Source: Paracyclopina nana (taxonomy: Eukaryota > Arthropoda > Copepoda > Cyclopoida > Cyclopettidae). From it: DNA of 64,000 nucleotides. The notes under the pieces were generated by a model, which did not search any database, was not told where the DNA came from, and saw nothing but the letters and a program-made list of their open reading frames with translations. This document shows, piece after piece, positions 32,394 through 43,949 of this stretch (positions are counted from its first letter, which is position 1; every line of letters begins with the position of its first letter). The stretch is taken from contig JAGUCH010000002.1 of assembly GCA_019096065.1 (NCBI GenBank), forward strand, positions 13,714,501 to 13,778,500, written 5' to 3'. The translations under genes and the position numbers were made by a program.

Positions 32394-33757
32394 AATTGAT
32401 AAGAACATAAAAGGCTTATTTTTTATTACAAGCCCTGGAAGGCTCTTCTGGTAAAAGGCACTTTTTGGGAAAGGCACCTACATAAATTGGCACTGCAACA
32501 ACTGGCACTATTGTACAATAGCACTGCAATAAAAGGCTTTATAGGGACTCCAAATTCCGCAAGGTGGCGACACGGTATTATAGGGGGACAAATAGCTTGC
32601 TGAGGTGTTCGCAAAATTTTCATTTGGCAAAATGTCCGATGTTAACATTCCTGTTCATGACTTAGTCTATGAGAAGAAAATCACAAAAAGTGGAAAAAGT
32701 GCTGGTGCCATACAGTATTTTTTTTCCACTGCCAGTGTCACCCTACACTTTTAAAAGGAAAAAGGATGCAAAAAAGTGTGTGGACGAGCTATTTTTAGCT
32801 GCAATGAATGTGAAAAAATGGGGTTTCATACTCGCATGTATGTACATCCAAAGTTGTGAACACTGATTTTTTTTAACCCAAAACGATCAAATAAATTTTG
32901 AGATGGCTGCCTTATACTAGGGGTGCCAACAATATACAGTCTGTCCCGTAGATTTATGTACACTTTGAAATCAAAAGTTAGTGTTAAAACTTCTAGAAAT
33001 ACCAGACACAATGGATACCGTTGGAAAGCTTGAAACTTAAGCCATCTTTTTTGGTTTTGAGATTTTTAAAAAAAAAGTATTAATTCAATTTTTGATTTAG
33101 ACAACAAAATTGATAAATACTCCAAATTCACACCCATTTTTACTGATTTTTTTGATGAATAGTCACTTTCACAAAAAATTATTTATTCAATTTCACATAA
33201 AATTGGTTAAACATTTTATCTTCATTAACTTAAAATCCCAAAGATGTGATGTTTAAAACAATAATTTTGAAACTTTTTTAGTAGGCAGTGCCCTAATTGT
33301 CTTTTTTCTGTCTACTGAAAAATATCCTTTCCAATCATTCACCTTTCTGATGAGCCAGCACAGTGCTGCAAGATTTTTTTTCATGAAAAGATGTCAAAAG
33401 ATAGCCCGGATTAGCTTAGCTGAAAATTTGGTCAATAATAGCAGGTTTGGGCAAATTTGCTTTTTTGGGAGAAAAATTAAGGGTACCTCAGGAAAATTAA
33501 GTTTTCTCATTTTTTTACTTTTAATTTCTTTTATCCATTGAAGCAAAAAAAGATGGCCAAAGATTCAAGCTTTCCAATGATATCCATTGTGTCTAATATT
33601 TCCCGAATTTGTAACACAAACTTTTGATTTATAAGTGTACAGAAATCTCCGGGACAGTCTGTATAGTGCCTTTTATTAAAGTGCTTATATTGTATGGTGC
33701 CTTTTATAGCTGTGCCAATTTATGTAGGTGCCTTTCCCAAAAAGCGCCTTTTACCAG
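32394..33757. mobile_element. Composite inverted-repeat element with ~95-bp ends and a nested insertion
   Basis: The segment from about 32441 (CTGGTAAAAGGCACTTTTTG near the start) and the segment ending at 33757 are inverted copies: 32451-32545 corresponds to the complement of about 33666-33757, sharing GGTAAAAGG, TTTTTGGGAAAGGCACC and TACATAAATTGGCAC. No transposase frame is visible between them. It looks like a non-autonomous foldback or MITE-like element. A separate Tc1-type element is inserted just inside the right end. Confidence 0.6.
32935..33663. mobile_element. Tc1/mariner-type MITE, 729 bp, ~115-bp terminal inverted repeats
   Basis: The left end TACAGTCTGTCCCGTAGATT and the complement of the right end TACAGACTGTCCCGGAGATT match, and similarity continues inward for about 115 bp with scattered mismatches (shared stretches include ATCAAAAGTT and GACACAATGGATA). 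TA dinucleotides flank both sides (933-934 and 664-665 of the respective kilobases), as expected of Tc1/mariner target duplication. The interior is AT-rich with no transposase, so it is non-autonomous. It sits inside the larger inverted-repeat element and is therefore younger. Confidence 0.88.
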
Positions 33758-33800
33758 TATACCCATTCAATTGACTTAGCGTACACAGCAATTTCTCCCT

Positions 33801-35297
33801 CTACTTGACTTGTGGCTTTGGAAACAGACTCAGATGAACTAAATCTGATAATTTTATGATGTCCATTAGTGATACTCCCAACAACAATCCAAAGTAACCT
33901 CCGATTTCAGCTGCTAAGCTTGTAGGTGAGTAAGCAAGTTGGATTGTAGCCACATCAATTTTTGGCTGGAACGTCAAACGAGATACTCCTCGTCCATGGT
34001 TTTGTATATCCTCGCCAAAGATTGGAGGTCCATAGAAAAGTTTCATGGAAACACAGCTCGCCGTGCAATTATGCTTGTGTAGGTGACGCTGCAGCCCTGA
34101 AATAAGAACCAAAGCATATTAACCAGTTCTCCAAATAGAAGTAGATTAGCTCACATTCCAATTCTTTAAGCAAACCTTCCTTTTCAACTCTAGTCGTGGC
34201 GCTAAAATCACACGAATTCTTTGGCTGATATGTTGCAAAGGGTAGAGTGCAATTATGTTTCTTCATAAAGTGCGAATCAATTGCCTGATAAAAAACTAGA
34301 GTTAGTATTCAAATCATATATGAATCTAATTGAAAATTACCAAAGTTCAGCATTGATCAAAGTTGTTGTCTAGGTCAGCGTCGCATGTCATTTGATTTGA
34401 ATTCCAATCTTGCTGAGGAACTAAAACAACGAGCTGATTTTTAAATCATTATATTATTTTGCATGATTTTTTATTAAGTGATAATTTACTTGGTGTGTAA
34501 CATCAATGAACACAATTTTGTCAAACTTGGCACTGACTTTGGAGTCCGTGCGCCAATATTGTCCAACGTGGTGCAAATATATTATCGAGCTTTGTTTGCT
34601 ATCAATCATAACCTCGTCTATCTGAGATAGAAAAGAAGCTGCAATTCTTTGTGGTTTTGCTGTAAATTCTTACTTCAAGTTCAACAATCCATGTGGGAAT
34701 GTTCACCGTGTAACATCTACCAAAGTTGATGTAGTTGGTGACTACGAACTCAAATTCTTTAAGGATAAAGTCGTCAGCATTTTGAACATTGAGTGGATTC
34801 TCATGAATTTTAAAGTTGCTGTAAGTTGTGTTTTCTAAAGACTTGATGGTTTTTATAGTGATAGAGTTCAGCAAGTCATTCAAGTCCACAGTGACTTCTT
34901 CGTAGAAATTATTCGAAGAAATATTGCTAGGAAAGTTGAGCTTCCTCACATCATATTGCATCATTCAATATTTAGCTAGTACCGAGGCGTTGAAGGCTTC
35001 CTTGTAATCCGGGCAAATTGTCATCGATGGAAAGGGCACATGCTTGGATCTGATTGCCATGAAGTAAAGATTAAAATTGTATTTTTTTTTCAGAAAAATG
35101 TACTTGAAGCTTTCTAAGCTAATTGTGGTTCCAAACTTTAGGTAGCGAGTTATGCATGAACTGCATTGAATTGTAAAAAAACCAATGCAAATGGAGGCCA
35201 CTGATATTCTAAAAAATTTCCTCAGCAAGCTCATATTCACAGAAATCTTCTTATTTTTTTTTACATTATGCATGATATGTAAGAATAATACCAACAC
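33801..35297 (-). pseudogene. DEG/ENaC (pickpocket-type) channel gene with two in-frame TGA codons
   Basis: Exons 34674-35297, 34490-34621, 34341-34412, 34155-34284 and 33801-34096 total 418 codons in phase. The family is amiloride-sensitive Na+ channels: cytoplasmic N-terminus, TM1 (FFRISVASICIGFFTIQC), FPSMTICPDY after it (the FPxVTIC-type motif), Cys-rich ectodomain (HNCTASCVSM), pre-TM2 region and TM2 with the signature EIGGYFGLLLGVSLMDI. Two TGA codons interrupt the frame: 34965-34967 (after NASVLAKY) and 34347-34349 (after DNNFDQC). Splice sites are otherwise sound. Exon 3 is 72 nt, so skipping it would remove the second TGA. Recent pseudogene is the simplest reading; readthrough or a sequence error is possible. 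Confidence 0.8.
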
Positions 35298-35707
35298 GCT
35301 CGAGTAATAGTTTGCTTGTTAATAACATTTTCCTTGAAACAGGGTGGAACCTACCCAATAAAAAACACAGCTTAACGAACCACAAACAAACATGTACAAA
35401 TTCATTAACTTATGAATTGCTATGGGTTCAACCTAACTGTTTACTTATAGTGTTGATATTACGAAATTATTGCTTTCATTTGTAATGTACAGATAATTTC
35501 ATTAAGTGATGTGAATGCGGATCCCAACCATGATAATAAGAAACCAGTGATATCAACCTTCTTTTATTGAACGTTTCAGCCGCACAACGCAGCTTCAGAG
35601 AATAGGAGAGCAGCAATGCTGCATACTTTTTCGATCATAGCTTGCTCCCTGCATTTTTCATCTGTACATGTTAATTTATGATATTTCCTCCTTCCGAATA
35701 CTTTCGC
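35298..35707. other. Intergenic between DEG/ENaC gene and PSIP1
   Basis: 410 bp, AT-rich, with no coding frame. It holds the 5' region of the DEG/ENaC gene and the 3' UTR of the PSIP1-like gene. Confidence 0.5.
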
Positions 35708-37318
35708 TTAGTCTGCTATGGGATCAGTCACCAACTGCAGAACTTTCTCGTGGTCCATGTCCTTTGTGGCGTTACGAAACTCGGCCACTTTCTGGTCGAA
35801 AAAAGCACCAAAGTTAGTATCTTCAGCCACTGCAAACATAGACTGAAAGGTGGCGTAAATCGCCTCTGCCTTCAATCGGATCTTTTGAACGAGCTCACCC
35901 CACTTATCATTGATCTAAAATTGAAATAAAATAAAATCACCGCAAGCTTCATTACATTTAAAATGATTTCTGACCTTGGGATCAGGGTGAGGGTCTTTGG
36001 GTCCGACATATTTCCTCATTTTGCGAATAGTGGCAACAATGTCTGGTTGCTTTTTGAGCATTAAAGGCGTTACTGCAAGTGAGTGCAACTCATTAGCCAG
36101 AGTGAGACATCTCTGCATGTCAGGATTTTGGTAGTGCAATGACATTTTCAGGGCAATGTCCAAATCAATGATCTTTTGCTCCACTTTCAGCCAACGAACC
36201 TTGAGGGGAAATTGCAGGATATGAGTTGCCTATGCTATGGCAAACTTAAATGGTTGAAATATCACCTTCTCTTTGCGGTTGGCCGTGATCTTCTCATTTC
36301 TCAAAATTTCCTCTTCTTGAGGCGTGCGATTGGTTTTCGACTCCAGTTTCTGACGGATTTCTTCGGGGATGAACTGATTGGATTCAACAAGCGACTTGAA
36401 TCGGAGTGCATTTTTGGCGGTCTCACGCTCCCACTCGATCTCAGCTTCTTTGGATTCGAATGAAGCGGGCTTGGATTTGTCCATGTTGATCTCAATTGTG
36501 TCACTTGTGGCCTTCACTTGAACCCACATTTTCTTGACATCTGCCTTTTTCCCCTTGCTCGAAGCTGGTGTTTGAGCTTGCGTTTGGGGAGCATCGTCAG
36601 GCTAAAAAAAATTGTTTGATGAATTTTTGACAATGCATCCAATGTTAATGCGTACCTGAGGAGTCTTTGGTGTTCCATTGGTGACATCTTCAACAAACTT
36701 TTTGGGCTTGATGACACGTCCAGAGCGACTGGTTTTTTCCTCACCTACGGGGTTAGGAGTGCTTGTGGCAGCCGGGGTTGACACCTTGGCCTGCTTAGCT
36801 GGAGGCACAGCAGGTGTAGCCGGAGAGCTTTCGGCCTTCCTTTTTGCGCTTTTCTTGGCAGATGCAACAGGTTTAGCAACCGGCTCGGGTGTTGTGGCTG
36901 GTTGAACCGGAGAGGCCTCAACTGAAGCTTCGATCTCTGGCTCCATTGCAGAATCCTCTAGCATTGACTCTTCAACAGTGGTATCACCACTCACACCACC
37001 CTCTAGCATTGGCTGCTCACCTTGCTCCAGCTGATCTATAGTGACAAGACCAGGGTTGTTTTCGATTTGATCAATGGCCTCGGCGAACCCTTTGCGCTTC
37101 TGCTTCCCATAACGAGCCTTTGAGGTTTCGTCGTAGATCCACATTTCTTCACGTTTGACATTGGCCGTTTCGTAGGTGCCAAAAAAGAAGACGTTGAATT
37201 TGGTGCCCTTGGCATCGACGGGGCTGGTCACGCGAGCAGGCCATGGCGGATATCCCTTGACCTTAGCGAAAATGAGGTCGCCTTCCTTGAAGCTTTTGGT
37301 CGCGGTCTTTTTCGTCAT
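35708..37318 (-). CDS. PSIP1: LEDGF/HDGF-related PWWP protein
   Basis: Exons 36656-37318, 36266-36601, 35975-36199 and 35708-35914 encode 476 aa. The N-terminal PWWP domain (residues ~9-95) reads GDLIFAKVKGYPPWPARV and FFGTYETANV; it binds H3K36-methylated nucleosomes. A Pro/Ala/Lys-rich linker with basic stretches (KKSAKRKAE) follows. The C-terminal integrase-binding-domain-like helical bundle spans exons 3-4 (KVEQKIIDLDIALKMSL, then NELHSLAVTPLML and RKMRKYVG). This architecture is that of LEDGF/p75 and HDGFL2, chromatin tethers for MLL-menin and other partners. It diverges from ADSS with 380 bp between starts. Confidence 0.92.
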
Positions 37319-37698
37319 TTTCAAAGGATATGACCATACAACTTGCGGCTCTCCGTTTGAAAACTGTTTCAAAACAACAACTAACTTTCCGATTTGTAAA
37401 CAACAAAATGGAGACGGGACCAGGAAGTACAACAATTTCAAAGAAAGCCTCTGTCAACTTTTTTGAAAATCGAAAAAAAACTATTTGACAGCATTCCTTC
37501 TGAAAGTTTTCCTTCTACCATTTCACGATAAAAAACTAGTACAAGAATAGATTGCATAAAAAAATAGTTATTTATTTTTGTGTGAGCTTCTTTAACCAAA
37601 CACGTTTTGGCGGAAAAGAGCTTAAGAGCGTAAACAAACTTTTAACCTCGGAGTCAAAACTCGAATCTCTTCTCGTCGTCTGTGTCAGTATTATCAGG
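37319..37698. promoter_or_regulatory. Shared 5' region of PSIP1-like gene and ADSS
   Basis: 380 bp between divergent starts, with no coding frame of its own. Both promoters must lie here. No specific site was identified. Confidence 0.45.
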
Positions 37699-39202
37699 AT
37701 GAATAGCATTGCTTTGAACGCTGATAATCAAGTCGTGGTCGTACTCGGCTCCCAATGGGGTGATGAGGGCAAAGGGAAACTTGTTGATTTGCTAGCAGAA
37801 GAGGCTGATCTTGTGGCTCGGTGCCAGGGTGGCAACAATGCTGGGCACACTGTGGTGGCCAACGAGGTGTCGTATGCATTTCATCTCCTGCCCTCGGGCC
37901 TGGTCCACCCTAAGGTGCTAGCTGTGCTTGGAAACGGAGTAGTCATTCACGTTGCAGAGCTTTTGGTGAGATCAAATCTTGATCATTTCAATTCAGACTT
38001 ATCACCTTGTTTGGCAGGAGGAAATCAGTGCTAACGAGGCCAAAGGCATGGCTGCGGTAACTCCCGAGAGGCTTAAAATTTCTGATCGAGCTCACCTGGT
38101 GTTTGACATGCACCGACAAGCCGATGGACACCAAGAGGAGCAGCGAAACAAAAGTAACGAGATGCTTGGAACGACAAAAAAAGGAATTGGTCCATGCTAT
38201 GCCAGCAAGGCTTACAGGTCCGGCATCCGTATGGCCGACCTTGTGGCTGATGACTTTGAGTCAAAATTTGCCGAGAAGTTTCGTAGACTGGCATCGGATC
38301 ATATCAAGGCTTATGGCATACATGTAAAGTGACTCAGTATTTGATGTCGTATTTTGCCATTTCCTCAATTCCTTTTTTGCTCCAGATTGATGTTGAAGGG
38401 GAAATTGAACGATATCGCCTATTGTCAAAGAAAATCAAGCCTTTCGTCCTCGAGACCGTCTCCTACATTCATAGGAAGTTGTCATCTGGGTCAAAAGTTC
38501 TAGTCGAGGGTGCCAATGCCTCAATGCTTGATATCGATTTTGGCACCTATCCCTACGTGACTTCGAGCAACTGTTCCATAGGTGGAGTGTGCACAGGCCT
38601 AGGTATTCCACCAGGTCGTATTGGCAAGGTGTTCGGGGTAGTCAAGGCGTACACCACACGTGTTGGAGCTGGAGCTTTTCCCACAGAATTGACCAACGAG
38701 CTGGGCGAGTATCTGCAGAAAACGGGGGCTGAATTTGGAGTGACAACGGGGCGTAAACGTCGCTGTGGATGGCTTGATTTGCCCATGCTTAAGTATGAAA
38801 AATTATCTCCTAATGGATGCTATGTGCTGCAATGATGACCTTCTATGTAGATTTACAAATTGTCTCAACGGCTTCACTGCGTTTGCGTTGACAAAGCTTG
38901 ACATCCTGGATCAATTAGATGAGGTGAAGATCTGTGTGAACTACGTCAAGAATGGCCAACCTATGGAGCACTACCCGAGTTCTGAGCAAGATTTTGAGGG
39001 CGTCTCTGTCGAGTATTTGACATTGCCTGGATGGAAGAGCGACATTTCTCACTGTCGATCGTTTGATGAATTGCCCCAAAATGCGAAAAGCTACGTGCGT
39101 AAGATCGAAGACGTGTTGGGCGTTCCTATATGGTGGGTTGGAGTGGGTCAATCTCGCGATGCTATGGTGAAAAATTTCCCGTCCAACATAAAATTATTTT
39201 AG
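37699..39202 (+). CDS. ADSS: Adenylosuccinate synthetase
   Basis: Exons 37699-37965, 38018-38323, 38386-38792 and 38851-39202 encode 443 aa, normal for the family (E. coli 432). The enzyme joins IMP and aspartate using GTP, the first committed step to AMP. The P-loop-like GTP site [14 protein letters not shown] includes the catalytic Asp. Next come [12 protein letters not shown] with the catalytic His, the IMP-loop region [20 protein letters not shown], the signature [32 protein letters not shown], and the C-terminal guanine-site region LTKLDILD. The start at 37699 directly precedes the conserved fold. Confidence 0.97.
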
Positions 39203-39715
39203 TACTCATGATGAAAAAAATGTGCTATGAGCCAAGTGGTGTCAGTCACACATTCTATTTGTATATGTACTGCTTGTGCGGCGCATAAATACAAAGATCT
39301 ATGGATCCGGTCATTAAAACTACACATACTACAATTTGGGGAATAGACGTCCAAATGCAGCACGTAGTAGGATTCCTGCAAATAGCTATAACTTCAACAA
39401 TACGTGATTTAGAGCTAAAATAGCAGCAAGGCTATGTAAAGTTGGCAATTACTAAAGTGCAAATGACATAAAGTTGCCTTCGACTGCAGATCCCATTCTA
39501 CGGGAAAACTATTTTATTTTGGCAAGAATATAATTTTAAGCTTCCCTTTAAACGAATGCTCGCTTCCTTCGGAGCAGCGAGAGTGGTGGCATTCATGCAT
39601 TGTATGCAAAAAAGCTTGTCCTCACTTTTTTTCGCCACCCTCCATAATGATCACAGTGTGAGCTCATGGAGTACTTCTCATCTCGCTGAGAGTCGTCCTC
39701 CAGTCCTCAACAAGG
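39203..39715. other. Intergenic between ADSS and Cys-loop channel gene
   Basis: 513 bp with no coding frame of note. It contains the ADSS 3' UTR and the 5' leader of the channel gene. Confidence 0.5.
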
Positions 39716-41354
39716 ATGGCAGCTAATATCAAACTTTTTCTCCTCCTTGTCCTCACATCGTTGATTGTGATCAGCCATGCTCAAAGGCGTTCTGTTGAGG
39801 AGATATTTGAGAACTTGGACAAAAACTACAACAAGAATGTAATGCCGTCCACCGGTGGCAGGGGCAGTCCTGTCATGATTGGCATTACAGTGAGTCTTTT
39901 AAGGCTAGGGAGATTGAATTTGCCAACTGTTGCACTTCTATTACAGATTCATGTGCTCGCATTCCCCAAAGTGGATGATTTGAACATGGAGTTCCACTTG
40001 GACATGTATTTCAGGCAATTCTGGAACGACAACAGGCTGGCCTTTGGCTCCTCTGGCTCTTCGCCAGTGAACAAAATCAAGCAGGCCAGCCTCAAAAGCA
40101 GAGTGTGGGTACCTGATCCGTTTTTTGTCAATCAAAAGGAGGGCCGCATCTTGGATAATCCAGCTGAAAACATTTTATTCTCCATTGATTCGCAAGGTCA
40201 TATAATTTCTGCGCTTTCAAATAGAGACGCTAACTCGCAAAAATTGCTACTTGTCGTTCCTCCACAGGCAATGTGATGTTCAGCTCGAGGCAATTGGTGA
40301 CAACTGCGTGCCAAATGGACCTGAGCAAATACCCATTCGATGTGCAGGAATGCCGTCTGGATATTGAAAGCTTTTCGCACACAGTGGACGAGATTCTGTA
40401 CCACTACAAGGAGGGCAACAATACTCTCACGATTGACAGCAACATTAACATCCCCCATTTCACTCTGCTTGGCCATAAATTGGAGGAAACATACGTAACT
40501 GTTGCTACTGGCCGCTACAATCGATTGTGGGTCAAGTTCTACTTGCAACGTGACCCTAAAAGATACATGCACAAGTGAGAACAGGCTTTTTTCTATTATG
40601 GACATTTTTTATGACGCTTTCTCCGCCTCGTAAAACAAATCGTTATGTGCACTTTCAAATAATTTCAGTGTTGCCATTCCATCTGCAATCATCGTTCTCG
40701 CGTCGTCCATTTCTTTCTGGGTTGACCCTGGTGGGTACATTTTTTAATGCTTTACTGATTGAGTGATTTATGATGCTTGTCTCTTTTTTTATTTGCAGTC
40801 ACCGATGGCGGATCGCGAGGAGTGATTATTATACTGTCAGTGCTAGCTCTCACTGCAGTATATCTCAATACTGCATCAGCCTATTTAGTGTGAGTGATAT
40901 TTTACTTATGATAATAATAAGAGAGGGGAGAAATATTCTGCGCTTGCAGGCTTAACTACTACACTTTGTCCGACCTGTTCTTCTTTAATTGCTATGGTTT
41001 CTTGCTGCTCAATGCCCTCGTGTACCTTTTGGTATTGATCGTGGGTCGATCAGCCAAAGCCAGGGAAGAGGTGAATTATTCCTTGCACCCGTCAATCATA
41101 TATGCACCATGTGGCTATTTTTTTTCTAGCTTGGACGAGGGGGTGGCAAATGCTTGAAAAAGTGCTCATGGCTCGACGTTGTGTTCCGTTTGGTCTTTGT
41201 GCCTTTGTTCCTGGTAAGATTTTAACATATGCTATCATGCAATATAGCAAGCTTATGGTTGTCATCCATCATATTGTAGGTATATTTCGTCATTTTTTTC
41301 ACGAGCACCGGCAGCGGAGCGGACATTCCTGGCCTCATTCCTTACTCCCAATAA
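39716..41354 (+). CDS. Divergent Cys-loop ligand-gated ion channel subunit
   Basis: Eight exons: 39716-39889, 39947-40196, 40268-40574, 40669-40730, 40799-40889, 40950-41070, 41130-41213, 41280-41354; 387 aa in phase. A signal peptide (LFLLLVLTSLIVISHA) is followed by the extracellular domain with LKSRVWVPDPFF and the Cys-loop itself, C-x13-C (ACQMDLSKYPFDVQEC, ~156-170). M1 is VAIPSAIIVLASSISFWV, M2 VIIILSVLALTAVYLNTA, M3 NYYTLSDLFFFNCYGFLLLN and M4 DVVFRLVFVPLFLVYFVIFF. The usual PARV-type stretch before M2 is absent. The short M3-M4 loop and lack of the paired Cys of nicotinic alpha subunits suggest the anion-channel side of the family, but ligand and ion cannot be told. The stop codon overlaps an AATAAA. 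Confidence 0.85.
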
Positions 41355-41355
41355 A
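41350..41355 (+). terminator. AATAAA polyadenylation hexamer overlapping the channel stop codon
   Basis: The last codons read CAA TAA followed by AAA, so AATAAA spans the stop codon. If used, the 3' UTR would be only ~15-30 nt. A second candidate cluster (AAAATAAAAAATAA) lies at about 41457-41472. Confidence 0.4.
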
Positions 41356-43949
41356 AATGCTTTTCACCATCGTTGTGAGTGCTACATAATGTGCATGCGT
41401 GAAAACTGTACAAATGAATGGCTTCCTCATTATCGCAATCATATTTCTGAATGGACGCAAAATAAAAAATAATCAATTATCATGCTTGTCCTCACACTTT
41501 AACCTTTCTGAGGAGACGAAAATCACCTCTGCATTGGGCAAATTTTAAAATTTCCATGCATAACTGAGCAGCTTTTTTAAATGTCAAGCTAATCTCTTTT
41601 GGGCATGGCAAATATAGCGAAAAGCTTGGCTTGAATGAATTTCTGGCAAATGTGTGCATTTGTTCATTAAGGCGGAAATGCTGGGGTAAGTAACTCTTGT
41701 GCACCTGGCTCTGGATCATCTGGTAAGCATCTGCCTGTGACTATATGTGTGTATGTGCTACTGTTCTGGCTTCCCCCATCAAGTCTCTTTAAAGGGAAGC
41801 AAACATTGCTAGCATGTGTCATAGAAGCATGCGCCTTAATTAGTCGATTAAATGCCAAAAAAGAACCAGGTGCGTAGTGGACAAAAGCCCCAGCCTGATT
41901 AAGACCTTCAACTGCAGCCAGCATTTGCCATAGTAAATCATATTCCTGTGTGTGTGTGTGTGTGTGTGCGACATGTGACTTTCAATGGAAAACTCAATTG
42001 AAAATCTTTTTGTTCTAACACGACATCTGCCAACTACTATGTATGTGCGCGCGTTTTATGCTTCTATATTGCTTTAAGCTGCGGACGGGAAAAAAAGCAC
42101 CTGCTTCTGTGAAGAGCAGAGTTGCAAATTTTGAGGGCTCAAATTTTCCCTTGCCGCTGCACTAAAAAACTAAACGAAGCTTATAAATGTTGGGCATCGT
42201 GCCAAGCTGACAAGATGGACACGTTGCCACCTCGAGATCGGTAGAGACACTAAAAGCTGCAAGGAAAGCTGATCCCTGGTCGTTGTCAGTAGCCTCTCTC
42301 TTTCATAGAAAGCAATAAATACGAGTTAGGTTTAGAAGGGGAGGTCATGACTTTAGTGGCCGAAAAGAATGCGAAATCGCCAGATAGCAAGTGAGTCAGC
42401 AGCATTAGCCATGGCAGCTTTTGGGTGGCGAATGAAGCAGCTAGGTAAGTGCGACCGCTCGTTTTATCTGCGTTGCCCCTCCCTTTGTCCGTCGAAGTTG
42501 GCTGAAGACACGGCAGCGTCGTCGTCGCATGCCGTGCCGCTCGTCGTGTACTTCTCCCCAGAAGGGAAAGCCTTCTTTGGAAAGCTCTCAGTTGGTGTGT
42601 GGAAATTGGAAAGGCAACTTCGAAGAAGGCGACCGGGGACCGCGAAAGCAAAGGTAAGAGAAAAAAGGAGAGCTGCACGAGCATCCAGGGACTTTCTTAA
42701 ATGAGCGAAAGCAGCTAGAAGAATCATATCATGGAAAGCTTTCGAAAAGAAAGTCGCGCCAAAGAAAGGTTTATCTTCATCCAGACCTTGGTCGGATCGC
42801 ACCTCTCCGTGACGATGGGCATTAAAAGTTTTGCGAAGCCTTCGCCACGGAGATCTTCGGCGTCGCATATACGAAGCTCGCGTCTCGTGTTGCCGATCGA
42901 TTTTTTCGCCGATGCTGCCGATCCACCGACGTGGCGGCCTCTCGCCATCAGCCGCCGAGGGCGTCGCCAATGGTGTGGCCTCTTCCATTTTTTCTTCACG
43001 CCACCCAAAAAAAGTCACGCTTCATGGGTGCCACCAAAGATGGCGGCCGTCATACGGGGGGCAGGCAAAAATAGTCTTGGCCCGGCGTCAAAATTGTCAT
43101 TTGAGGTAGCAGCAGCAGCAGCAGCCGTAGGCAGCCGAAGCTCAGCGAGCTGGGCTCAGTTTGCTTTAGGGGGGATTTAAAACAGCTCAACTTTCGGTTT
43201 TTCGGTGAGGTGGAGCGAGGCGCGCGCGAGTAGCACGCGCGCTCCCTCCCCGTTAATCAATAGTTTTCGCCGTCAAAGTCTTGCTTACTCCACTTCCCCC
43301 CTCTTGCCATGCTCGCCTCCCCTAGCGAGTCACGACTCGCAGCGCTAGCAATGCCACGGTCCAGAGGGCGACGACCACCACGTCTAGCTTACCTTGCCTC
43401 AAAAGCAGGCGACAATGTTGTGATTGCCGCTTATTTCATCCCCTTGTTGTTTCACGGAAGATTTTGGTCGCGAATTTCACAAAGTAAACAATTACTAGGC
43501 TAGCTTGCCGTTTGGCGAGATTTCCATGAAACACGTGCGCGTCCGAATAATTGGGATGCGTTTTTCCGGATCCATGGACATGCATTATCTTCGATCGGAA
43601 ACAAAGGTCATAAATCGGTAATGAGCGTTATCGCGCGCAAGGCCGCCAGTGGCGCTGACACGTGGTAATGGCATCTGATAAGGCCGTTGCAATGCAAGGG
43701 CGCCAACAATGCGAGCTTCTCGGGGGGGTAGTTCATGCGCTTTGTGACTACATAGTCCGGTTGCTTTTGTTCCAGGATCGAATGGTCGGCTCAGAAATCG
43801 GCAGCTGCAACCATTGAAAATTGTGCGCGACCACGTACCGCAGTAGCAGCAACCACCGCCGCTGTCAGTCAGCATCTAGTCCAAAGCCTGCAAAGGTCAC
43901 CACCCCAATCCTACTAGTCCAAGAGGCCATGCTCTAGATTGGCCTCGCC
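41355..43949. other. 2.6-kb gene-free region upstream of the zinc-finger gene
   Basis: No supported gene. It contains a (TG)n microsatellite at about 41947-41968 and a short CAG run near 43110. From about 42370 the sequence becomes GC- and CpG-rich, which marks it as the probable promoter and untranslated leader of the zinc-finger gene starting at 43950. Several overlapping open frames of 90-185 codons here are compositional by-products of the GC-rich stretch and look like nothing known. Confidence 0.5.

Noticed and set aside
32669..33541. Short open frames inside the repeat region
   Set aside because: All lie within inverted-repeat elements, are under 70 codons and do not resemble transposase.
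34965..34967. Selenocysteine at the in-frame TGA of the DEG/ENaC gene
   Set aside because: The family has no known selenoproteins, no SECIS-like structure was recognised in the 3' region by eye, and a second TGA is present; pseudogenisation is simpler.
42369..43180. Overlapping open frames of 90-185 codons on both strands, Arg/Ser/Ala-rich
   Set aside because: They lie in a GC-rich stretch where stops are rare, overlap each other on opposite strands, and show no recognisable domain or splice pattern. More likely the CpG-rich leader of the zinc-finger gene.
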